From Pyropia yezoensis (taxonomy: Eukaryota > Rhodophyta > Bangiophyceae > Bangiales > Bangiaceae): 64,000 nt of DNA. Under the pieces are notes generated by a model, which was not told where the DNA came from, searched no databases, and saw only the letters and a program-made list of their open reading frames with translations. The stretch's first letter is position 1; each line of letters starts with the position of its first letter. The stretch is taken from contig CM020620.1 of NCBI GenBank assembly GCA_009829735.1, forward strand, positions 26,692,951-26,756,950. Reading direction: 5' to 3'. Made by a program: the position numbers and the translations under genes. Below, in pieces: positions 43,843 to 53,429 of the stretch.

Positions 43843-46800
43843 CCGTTGGAGCTGGCCGTCCTAAGCTCACAACGGCAGCCTCGGCCAAGTGGGTCAAGAG
43901 GACGAACCAACCCTGCCGGATACTGCGGCGACCTAAGGGAGTCCGCCCACCTCGGGTAGGACTCCCCAAGAACGTAAACCCACGTCGGGTCATCGCGGTG
44001 CTGACGGGTGAGAACTTCCAGGTGGCGGGACGGGTGCATCTAGCCCCCGGCCGTGCCTGCTGTGCCCGTATCGTACTTGATACCGGTTCAGGGGCCTCCT
44101 TGATACGCAAGTCGCTATTACCCAAGGAGATGAAGCTCCCACGCTGGAGGTCTAAGGCCGACCATATGATTGACATCAATGGTGGGGTACTTCCCATTGT
44201 CGGTGCCGTAACCCTACCAACTAGGTTGGGAACCCATGAGGTCGACGTGACCTATGGAGTGGTCGAGAATATATCGGTACCCCTGCTTCTGGGTACCCCT
44301 TATGTTGTTACACAAGTGCCTTTGTTTTGTGGCCCGAAGTATTGGGTCAAGATGATAAATGGGGAGACAATCCCCATCCTTGGTAAGGGAAAGTCTGTGG
44401 CTCCTGTGACAGTTCCACAGTCGAAGCCTGCTTGCTCCTTGAGAGAACGGTTTACTGCTACCCTGCGTTTAGCCCGTAAAGTCACATTGCCCCCCAACTC
44501 GGTGGCGCACGTTGACTTAGTAACTGATTATACGGGGAACGGGTTGGTGCACCCTAACCCCCGTCTTGCTCGCAAGCACCAAGTGCATGTTGCCCTTTGC
44601 ACGATGGACTCCAAAGCCGGAGTCCCGTGGAGGATTCAGGTGATGAACCTGAGCTCTTCGCCCAAGTACTTCAAGTCGGGAGCCAAGTTCGGCTATATCG
44701 ACCAACATGAGGGACCAGTAGTAGCGGTCACCCCCAACTCGGGCGCGAGTAGCGACCCGAAGTCCGGAAAGGAGAAGCACCAAGCCAAGCCGGCCGCCTC
44801 TCCTCGACCCCACATGAGCATGGAGAATGTTCCACCCAGGTTGAGGGTTCAAGTTGAACACCTCTTGGACCAATATCACAAGTTGTGGGATGGTCAATTG
44901 GGACTCATGAGAGCCACCCAACACCGGATCGAGTTGAAAACCGGTGCACCCCCTATACCCCAACAACCGTATAGGGGAGGGCCCCGTTCAAGGGCCCTCG
45001 TTAAGGAGCAAGTCGCTCGCATGGAGGCCCTCGATGTGATTGAGGCAAGCAACGCCGAGAGGGCGAGCCCGCTGGTCATTGTCCCCAAGGCTGATGGGAC
45101 CCCCCGGTTCTGTATCGACTGCCGTAAGCTCAACGAGAGCACGGTGAAGGATAGTTATCCCCTCCTCAGGATGGACGACTGTCTGGACTCACTGGGGGAG
45201 GCAAACGTGTTCTCTACCCTAGACTGTAACGCGGGGTATTGGCAAATTCCCATTGCCCCGGAAGACGGGCATAAAACTACCTTTACCTGTCACTGTGGCA
45301 CCTACCAGTGCAAATGACTACAGTTTGGACTGTGCAACGCGCCGGCAACTTTCCAGCGCGCCATGGACATGATTCTGGCCGGAGTACGGTGGCAGATCTG
45401 TCTTGCGTACCTAAACGATATCATTGCGTTCTCCCGAAGTCCGGTGGAGCACATTGGCCATCTTGGCCAGGTGTTCAAGCTACGTGCTGACGCCAGGGTG
45501 TTACTGAAGGCGAGCTAGTGCCACCTCTTCACTCAAGAGGTGGAATACTTGGGACATGTTGTCCGTCCGGGGCGTCTCAGTGTCAACGAGAAAAACTTGA
45601 GGGCCATCCGTAAGGCTCAGTACCCCCGGACCCAGACCCAGATGAGGAGCTTCCTCGGGATGTGTAACGTGTACCGACGTTTCACCCAGGGCTTCGCCAA
45701 GGTGGCTAAACCGTTGAATGAGCTAGTTAGCTCGACGCTACAGAAGAACCTGGCTCCCCCAAGTCGGATGGAGCAGGAATCCTTTGAGACTCTTCGGGAC
45801 CTACTGCTGAAGCCCCCTATCTTGGCTATTCCCAGGTTGGGAGGCCACTAAATCTCAGATGCGGATGCTAGCTACGACCAAATTGGTTGTGTGTTGCTTC
45901 AGCAGCAGCCGGACAAGGAGTACTTGCCGGTAGCATACTTCAGCAAGGGGCTGAACTCGGCTGAGAAGAACTATGGAGTCACCGAGTTGGAAGGACTCGC
46001 AGTGGTGTGGGCGGTGACGTCATTTCGTCACTACCTAGAGGGTGAGAAGCTCCTCATCCGCTGTCACCACCGCGCGTTGCAGTTCATCTTTAACACGGAT
46101 TGCACGAACACACGCCTCAACAGGTGGAGGGTGCGACTGGCACCCTTCAACTTTCATATTGAGCACCGACCTGGCAGGCAACATGCCCTTGCCGACGGCC
46201 TTTCTCGGGTACCTACAGAGGGGCTGGCCACTATATCAGTCGATGATGGCGTCCCCATCGTGGGGGTAGTCACGAGCTCGGGTCAGGCGTTGGACCCCGA
46301 GGCGCCAGGGAACAAGACGTTCTTGCCCCTGTCCCTGGACGAGGTGGTGAAGGCCCAGGCCGAGAACTCCTTCTGCAAGTCGCAGAGGGATACGCTAGAT
46401 ACGGTGGCGGAGACGCAGTTCTTCATCGGAGACGATGGCCTCCTCTTGAGGAGGGGGGTAATTCAGGGGACCGAACAACTTGTCGTCCCCGCATCCCTCA
46501 AGGACAGTATTTTGAGAGGGAGCATAACGCTCCCACAGGTGGACACCTGGGGTCTAGTAAACTGTACCAGACCCTGAGGACCAGGTACTACTGGCCGTCC
46601 ATGGTGGTGGACATTTACAGTTGGGTGGCTGCCTGCAAAAGTTGTGCGCAGAACCGTCTGATGGAGCGGCGGCCTACTACGGCTACGTTACTGTTCCCGG
46701 CAAAGGAGACTTTTGCTGCGTTGGCAATGGACATCCTTGGGCCCCTGCCAGCGACCGAGGAGGGCAACCGGTACCTCCTGGTCATCTGCGAACGCTTCAC

Positions 46801-47821
46801 GAAACTTACGCGAGCGATCCCTCTGGCAGAGATCACGGCCATGTCGGTCGTGTCAGCCTTCCTAGATCACTGAATTGCCGCGTGTGGCATCCCGGACAGT
46901 ACACTTTCGGACAATGGACCGCAATTTGCGTCCGTACTGTTTCAGGGAGTGCTGGATATGTTGGGGGTTCAGGCAAACTATGCCACCCCCTACCACCCAC
47001 AAACTAATGGGCAGGTGGAGCGCTTCAACAAAACTATTGTTCGGCAGCTGCGCCACTGTGTGAGTGAGCACGTGAAAACGTGGGACCAATACATTTCTAT
47101 TCTTACGACTGCCTACAATTCGCAGGTTCACTCATCTACCGGGGAAGTGCCCCTTGCTTTTGTGACTCCCCGTCGCGTGCGGTCTATTGCCGTACGGCGG
47201 CCGCTCCCAACTAGGGAGGCCGATGGCAGTACACCTGCTCCCACTGAGAGTAAGGCGGAGTTCGCTGCTAGGCTCGAAAAACTCATCCCTAAAGTCAGAG
47301 CTGAGATGGACAAAGGGCAAACGCGCTACAAGCGTACCTTTGACAAAAAGGTGCGTAACGCCAAGCACGTCCCCGAGCAGCGTGACTGAGTACTGGCTCA
47401 CTCACACACCCCAACTGGGGGTAAGTTAGTGCTCCAGACGAAGGGGCCATACCAGGTCCTTCGTACAGATGGACGGCGGTTCACCATCGAAGGTGACGAT
47501 GGACTCCGCACAGTAAACGGACAGGAAGTGGTAAAAGTTGCACCACCCCCTGCCTGCGAACCGGCTTGGGTGCGTGCGCTGAAAGCGTGACGCCTGCCTT
47601 CGCTACCTGCGGCCAAACAGGGCCCGCAGGAGTACGTGTTGGATAAGTTCATCGACCACGGGTGGGATGAGGACACTAACCGCCTCATGTTGAGGGTGCG
47701 TTGGTTTGGCTATAAGGCGAAGGATGACACGTGGGAATACGTGGAGGACCTTCCCGCTGAGAAGGTCCGGGCATACTGCGCCCGGAATGATATCGACCCT
47801 AACTGCCCTTCCTCAACGTGA
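43839..47821 (+). pseudogene. pol: Pol of gypsy-B copy 2
   Basis: The ATG at 43839 overlaps the gag stop (ATGA). The protease is DTGSGASLIRKS near residue 82. RT has RFCIDCRKLN and DCNAGYWQIP. The catalytic box reads YLND at 45408-45419 instead of YLDD, which would abolish polymerase activity. RNase H, integrase and chromodomain follow as in copy 1. Breaks: TGA 45315-45317, TAG 45516-45518, TAA 45849-45851, a one-base loss near 46510, TGA 46871-46873, TGA 47387-47389 and TGA 47588-47590. Three of the TGAs replace Trp codons still present in copy 1. Confidence 0.92.
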
Positions 47822-47932
47822 GGGAACGCCAAGTGACAGTGCCAAGAGAGTGCTTCAAGTCGAAGTGGTACGCAGAGTGGCTTTTAACTACAGCCCTAAC
47901 CCACACACTCTCACAACAAAGGCAGCTGCCAA

Positions 47933-48898
47933 CTAGGCACGCATGCTTGACTCCCCAACACCACGGCCCTCGCCCTCACGTGGAGGCGAGCGGCGAGACC
48001 CACGCCGATAACGTTCCCCACCCGTCGGCGGGGGCGGCGGCTCCAAGTCGGAACCGTCGCGCCCCTCACGGTCGCGCAAGTAGCGACGACCGCGGCTACT
48101 CTTCTGCTTGGTCTTGCGCGCAAGTTGGCGACGCAGACGCCGGACCGACTCCGTCTACGAAGGGGTAGAGGACTCCGAGACGGAATAAGACAACTCGTCT
48201 TCCGACACGGAGGGAGACCGCCGCGAGTGACGGCGACGACGGCGAGGAGGCGAGTATGCCCGGCTCGCCCGACGCTTGCCACGCCCAAGTGGGGCTGGCT
48301 GGGGCACAATTGACCCAATACGAGCCAACTCGGTCGTCATGAACCCCGCTACCGACTCGCAACTCGCGGTCGCCACCACAGTACGAACGCGCTCCTCAAG
48401 TTGAGGAGTCTCTGAAACTTGAAGAGTTGCCACCGCGTCCCAAGTGAAGGTCGGCACGTCGCCGGTACCCGAGACAGTACCCCCGCGGTCCACCATGGCC
48501 TTGGCCCGCTGCACGTCCTCAACCTCGTCCTCATCCAGAAAGGCAAACAGGTCCGTCCTGAAGTCGGGAGGAAACAAGACCCTACGGGGGAACTTCTCCC
48601 GTAGGCAGTCCCATACACGACTCATTCCTGTGCCAAGTCGGCCACAGCGGAGAACAGTCAACCCCTCCTCATACAGAGGCCAAGCGGGGTAAAACCACCG
48701 CCCCAAGGCCTTCCGTGGGATAACGCGGCCCGTCTCCGGGGGAGATCCCGCCGCCAACCCAACGCCGGGTGACGCGGGAGTCCCATCCCCCGGAGCGATC
48801 GCGGAGCCCCCTCCGGAAGTCCCGGCGGGCGCTGCATAGTAGGACGTGTCCTCCATACGTTCATCCAGGGAGTCAGTCTCCACCCCAGGGGTCACCAT
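47933..48898 (-). pseudogene. Antisense ORF of gypsy-B copy 2, internally deleted
   Basis: Homologue of 2583-4525. It starts at the ATG complementary to 48896-48898 (MVTPGVETDSLDERMED). A deletion of about 977 bp relative to copy 1 removes the middle of the core. The deletion endpoints share GTTGC. A premature stop lies near 48155, after which the Arg/Ser-rich tail continues in frame to 47933. The tail ends SSMRA, against SSMHA in copy 1. Confidence 0.75.
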
Positions 48899-49233
48899 GG
48901 ATCTCCCTAAGTTAGGGAGAGACGACCTGGTTGCTGTTGCACGAGACCCACCTCGAGTTGAGGGGGGCTCGGATCGTGGGTAGATGGGTGGCCTCCCCAG
49001 CGTGGGGCGGCCCAGGGTAAGGTGAAGAGGATCTGTTGGTGGTGGTGAGGTGAGAACCGATAAGAGCAAGCTGCCAAGTGGGCAAGCTTGAGGAGAGGGC
49101 CGGTCAACGTGACCGCCTCCACGTCCACGTGACGTACCGGGGGGACAGCAAGTCGCGCCCGCAACGACGCGGTGTGCGTTCCTACGCCCCCTCGCAGGGC
49201 CGACCGGGTCGGTCGGAACTGAGGAGAGGGGAG
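48899..49233. promoter_or_regulatory. Antisense leader and polypurine tract, gypsy-B copy 2
   Basis: Equivalent to 4526-4865 of copy 1, ending in the purine run GAGGAGAGGGGAG (about 49220-49233) beside the LTR. A hairpin at 48902-48920 corresponds to 4528-4548 of copy 1 but with one base pair exchanged. Confidence 0.55.
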
Positions 49234-49702
49234 TGTGGCAGTATTGACCCCCAGGTAGGGGGGGCAACACGTGCCATGCAAGGGGCGACAGGCCACTAGC
49301 CTGACCCGTTCCTCCCCCTGCATTTGGGTCCATATTCCCTAAGTTTGGGATAGTTAGCTTAGTAGTAAATCCAACTTGGATTTGGGGGTTTTCTGCATTT
49401 ATCGTCTTGAATTTTCGTGTGGCCCGGTGGGCAGGTGCTGGGGTGGGAGATTCTGAGTGGCGAGATTCTGAGGGGACCCTGTGGGGATGAGGGGAGGGAC
49501 AGCGGGGCTTGGCCTTGCTTCCCCGTCCCGACCAAGAAACTGTTGGCCCACACACCATCTTCTTGTTTGTTAGTTGGGGGATCGCCCCACAACAAGGATA
49601 GTGTGCGTGCGACTTGCACTTCTTCCGGTTCCCCCGACACGGGAGGCAGCCCTTGCGCACCGCTCCAACTTGGGTGCCGTGTGTGTGAGTGGTTTTGCCA
49701 CA
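49234..49702 (+). repeat. 3' LTR of gypsy-B copy 2 (469 bp)
   Basis: TGTGGCA to TGCCACA. A few substitutions relative to the 5' LTR are visible. The first ~115 bp of the right flank (49703-49820) is low-complexity G- and C-run sequence. Confidence 0.95.
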
Positions 49703-49820
49703 TGCGGGAGGGCACTCCAGGGGGGGGGGGTGCGTAGGTTAGATTGTGTGTCGCGCTGTGCCCCCCCCCCCTGAACAGGGCAGGTGACGTGGGGGGCCGC
49801 TCCCCTCCCGCCCACACCAC

Positions 49821-50135
49821 GTCACGTTCCGTCTCGATCCTCATCAAGCTGTCCTCGATCGCAAAGTTCACAACGCTTTCCATGCCAGCCTCCTGAAGCC
49901 GTACCGCGCTGATCCGTATGGTCGAATTCCTCCTGTTCCACCCCCGGTTGCATTTCCGGATGGCTCGGTCGAGTATGAAGTGGACTCCATTGTACGGTCA
50001 CGAAAGCGCCGTGGACGACTGCAGTGCCTCGTCAAATGGAAAGGCTGCGACATCAGCGAGAACTCTTGGCTGACAAAGCAAGACCTTGCGAACGCCCCTG
50101 AAGTTTTAGACGCATTTCTTCGACGCGCGTCCTAA
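49821..50135 (+). pseudogene. pol: Gypsy family C integrase tail and chromodomain fragment
   Basis: A 104-codon plus-strand frame starting VTFRLDPH. It reads through HNAFHASLLKPY, typical of the gypsy integrase C-terminus, and a canonical chromodomain (EYEVDSIVRSRKRRG, LVKWKGC, ENSWLT), ending at TAA 50133-50135. The region before 49821 is disrupted by C runs. It is not closely related to families A and B. Confidence 0.88.
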
Positions 50136-50146
50136 GGGGGGGGAGG

Positions 50147-50635
50147 TGTAAAGATTCGCCCGTTAAATCCCCACCCGGAACCCAGGGGATATGGACTGGG
50201 ACCTCTCCTTACATGTCCGGCCCCGATAACTCCCCCCAAGACAAATCAATTCCCCACTACCCTGGGCGACACCACGCTGTATCCCTGACATTTTGCGGAC
50301 GTCGGCCGACCGCACGAAAGCCGCCGTCAACGCACTGTCGGAACCCTGTCATGGACGTCGAAACTCGACAACGAGGATCGAGTGACATCGTCGACCAACC
50401 ACGGGCGGACATCCCCGTTTTTGCTGCCTGAATTTTATTCTCTGCGCTGCTTGAAAGCTGGCATCAAGGACCAGTCACATGATTCACCGACACTGAGGAC
50501 ACCACACATCCTCGCTGGCGGCTGAGTGCGATATGACTGGCTCGCCGGCTTTTGGATTGATTGAATTCGGCCAGCTGGTTGGTGACTGGCTGGCCAGTCC
50601 AGGGATTGAATGAATTTGGCCTTGCTGGCCTTTAC
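50147..50635 (+). repeat. 3' LTR of gypsy family C (489 bp)
   Basis: A purine tract (AAGGGGGGGGAGG, 50134-50146) follows the chromodomain stop. The LTR then starts TGTAAAG and ends CTTTACA, a 7-bp terminal inverted repeat. No second copy in the window to confirm. Confidence 0.7.
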
Positions 50636-51109
50636 AGCCGGTCGGACCTTCTGGCCGACCGGCGTTTGAAGCCGGCTGGTGGGGCGCGCTGGGCGCCATC
50701 CACGGGACCCCCTTCGTTTCGGGCAAGCGGGGGCTCAACTCCTTTAGTGTGCACGCCCGCCCATGCTTTGTTCTGAGAGACATGCTTTGTTTTTGGACCG
50801 TTCTGTGCCTACCGGCGGTGCGATGGGGAAACGCATGCTTTGGGGCACCTCGGGTGCCCCGACGCGAGTATATAGTGTGTGGGTGTCGGCGCCACCGGGG
50901 GAGACGAGGGGGGCAACCACAGACACAGACCAAAGACACTGTTCACCTTTTGTACCCTCGATCCCCACCGACGTCGCGCCCATCTTCTTCCCCTGACCCA
51001 CCCCCGTCGAGACCACCGTCCTCTTCCCCGTGCCCCGCCGCCCTATTGGCTGGAAGGGCCCGCTGACACCCCCACGAGTACGTTGAGGGCTCCCCGGTTT
51101 TGGGTGGGT
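50636..51109. other. Anonymous stretch between family C LTR and Harbinger remnant
   Basis: GC-rich sequence without a recognisable gene. It may be the internal or terminal part of the Harbinger element; I found no matching terminal inverted repeat to the sequence right of 51808. Confidence 0.4.
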
Positions 51110-51808
51110 CCTCATATTGCGGTTCTGAAAGGACCCCTGCATGCCCTTCGGGCACGCCCGCCACTCCCAATGCGAGCAGTCAAGCGATCCAATACAGCCT
51201 GGTACGCCCCGCTCCGCGCTCCGCTTCAGCAAGATCGTCAGCTCCTGCGCGTTCGGCTGCCGCAATTAGTTTGGCCCAAAGATATCCACAATGTAATACA
51301 CCAGGTCACGCACAGCTTTATCCACCGTCGAGCGAGAAATGCGGCAATATTCGTCCGGACGATCAGTTGACTCCCCATACGCGAGCACCCGAAAAGCGGC
51401 GACCAGCTTCTGCAGCGGGTGCGCGCGCGGTCGGCCAGTAGCATCAATAGTTTGTATAAACCCAGGCTGGTCCTTCACAGCCTGGCATACACGCACAAAC
51501 ACACTCCGCGGCACCCGAAAGCGACGCTCAAAGTCATCCTCGTCGTACACCGTCGGGTCTCCCGACACCCCAAAGTAATCGAATAGAATCCCACGCAACC
51601 CCCTCCCAAAGTTGCGCAGCTTATTAGGCCGACGCGCCACGACACGCCCACGAAAGAGACGGATGCCGCCAACGAGGGCACCACGCTTGCGCACCCGCCA
51701 GTGCTGCAGAACAGTCATATGTGCAGCAACAGCTTCTGCCACGTCCATGTCCTCCGATTCAGCCAGCACAGCCTCAACGCCCAGGGCCAGCGGGTCCTGT
51801 GCGGCCAT
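51110..51808 (-). pseudogene. PIF/Harbinger-type transposase, N-terminal part
   Basis: Starts at the ATG complementary to 51806-51808. It contains DYFGVSGDPTVYDEDDFERRFRV-type sequence (given here in part), IDATGRPRAHPLQKLVAAFRVLAYG and DEYCRISRSTVDKAVRDLVYY, the conserved N-terminal helix-turn-helix half. After an in-frame TAA (51266-51268) the frame continues with GCIGSLDCSHWEW, which holds the first catalytic Asp, and stops resembling the family near 51115. The second and third acidic residues are absent. An inactive remnant. Confidence 0.82.
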
Positions 51809-52895
51809 GATGCGTGGGTGGGAAAAAAGTGGCGCGGGAGAGAGACGGTCGCGACGACAGTGGCGGTTGAGGAGAAGGTGGTCACGTCGACAGACTCCAC
51901 AATCAGTGTCTGCTGCACCCCGCCCGCGACCTGGTCCGCTCGACCAACAAAAAAATTGTCTCCCGCGCTCCCCATGGTGGCGTCTCGCAGTCCCCCCCCC
52001 CCCTCCCGCCAACTGCATGCCTCACGGCCAATCAAAAAACGTCGTGTCCCCCGCCCGACGGGGAGGGGGCCAGCACGCAACCGACCGCCCCACAATATCG
52101 GCGCCCCACGTGGGCGCCCTGCCCCCCACGCGAGCGGCCCTGCAGCAGCGGGCAGCGGAGTGGCCTCCTGGAGACGGGTTACGGGGGCTGCCCGCCTAAC
52201 GCGGTCGACCCAGCGGCCTCGCGACACGTGGCACACCGCATCCCCCCCCTTCCACATACTCTGCAGGATCCAGATCCGCCAGCGATCGAGTAGCGGTCGT
52301 CATCGATCGTGCCGCGCTAGAATGATATTGCAAAAATTGCCTGTGCGATCACGATCGGACACGTTGTCGAGCCCCAACCAGCGTGCGAGAATGGGGAATG
52401 GGGACGGGGTCACCCCATTTCCGACAAGAATGGGGTATTCCCATTCCCATTCCCCATCCGTGCCCCAACCAGGCACGAAAACCGGGAGGAGTTACTTAAA
52501 TTGGGTCGTGACGAATCCGATCCGGGAACATCGAGATGGGGTCGTTCACATCACTATGTGACCCTTTGCAATACTTGCAAGCTCCAGAATAGAGATTTGA
52601 TGCCGTTTCAAGCCGTTTTAACGTCCAATTTATTGCCACGTTGCCATATTGCGAATGGGACTCACGACGGTAGCTGTGCTCTTACATGTCGAAATGTCAG
52701 TTTTACAAAGTGGTGAGTCTCTGGATAGCCCACGTTGGTGGCTGTGCCCTTAAACGACGGCTTTTCCCGGGAACCTTTCCCGGGCTGAGTCGGATGTTTC
52801 CCGGAGGGGTTTAACCGATAGTTCCTCTCTAGTACGACCTATGCGACCCTTCGGATGGTGTTTCATATCATATCCAATGCCTCTAAAGTGGATCA
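51809..52895. other. Anonymous stretch right of Harbinger remnant
   Basis: Includes a hairpin-prone segment of GGGGAATGGGGA-type repeats facing their complement (about 52390-52470). From 52560 onward the sequence is AT-richer and carries CCCGGGAACCTTTCCCGGG. No coding or RNA gene can be supported. Confidence 0.4.
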
Positions 52896-53179
52896 CACGC
52901 CCTGTTAAGGGCGGACATCTGGGTCAGAACGGATGTATCTCATTGGTTGAAAACTCTCCACTACACCGAGAAAAAGCGCGGAGAGACGCGCCAGACAGGC
53001 ACCAACGGGTACCTGGAGACAGACTGGCGCAAGAGAAACAGAAGACCCTTATACCATAAAAAGCGCTATGAGTTACACAGTTTATGCGCGTTTTTTTGTG
53101 TCCTGAGCTGCTGTGCTTCACGCTGCTTCATGGGGTAGCAAGCCAGACGTCCGCAAACAGGTACTCTTAAATGGGCGTG
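52896..53179 (+). mobile_element. Small TIR transposon (MITE-like), left copy, 284 bp
   Basis: Bounded by CACGCCC(T)GTTAAG and CTTAAATGGGCGTG, a near-perfect 14-bp terminal inverted repeat. Flanked by ATCA on both sides (52892-52895 and 53180-53183). It has the same sequence as 56853-57119 in opposite orientation. It encodes nothing; it is a non-autonomous element using a transposase that makes 4-bp duplications. Confidence 0.82.
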
Positions 53180-53429
53180 ATCAGCACTCGCTTCGCTCTT
53201 CCGTTACATACTCCGCGCCATGAGCGTCGTGCTTGATGTCATCCTGCTGGATCGCACTCATTGGTTTCGGAATGATGACTGATGGAGTCAGCGCTCCAAG
53301 ACGTTCAGCTTCTCACCACGCTCGCGCGCCCGTCCTCTCGCCCACTACCCTAACGCCACATCTTCCCACCCTTCGTGCTCCAACACTCCACACTCCTCAG
53401 CTCCCCACCCGCCCCCCCCTCCTCCCATC

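Larger units (their letters stand above)
41306..49702 (+). mobile_element. Ty3/gypsy family B copy 2, full length, defective
   Basis: LTR 41306-41775, PBS, gag, pol, antisense ORF, polypurine tract, LTR 49234-49702: 8.4 kb. The flanks do not share a target duplication (GAATA before, TGCGG after) and lie in different transposon remnants. The element or its flanks have therefore been rearranged since insertion. Confidence 0.9.

Noticed and set aside
52390..52470. GGGGAATGGGGA repeats facing their complement as a transposon terminus
   Set aside because: Only one such hairpin is present and no partner or target duplication was found.
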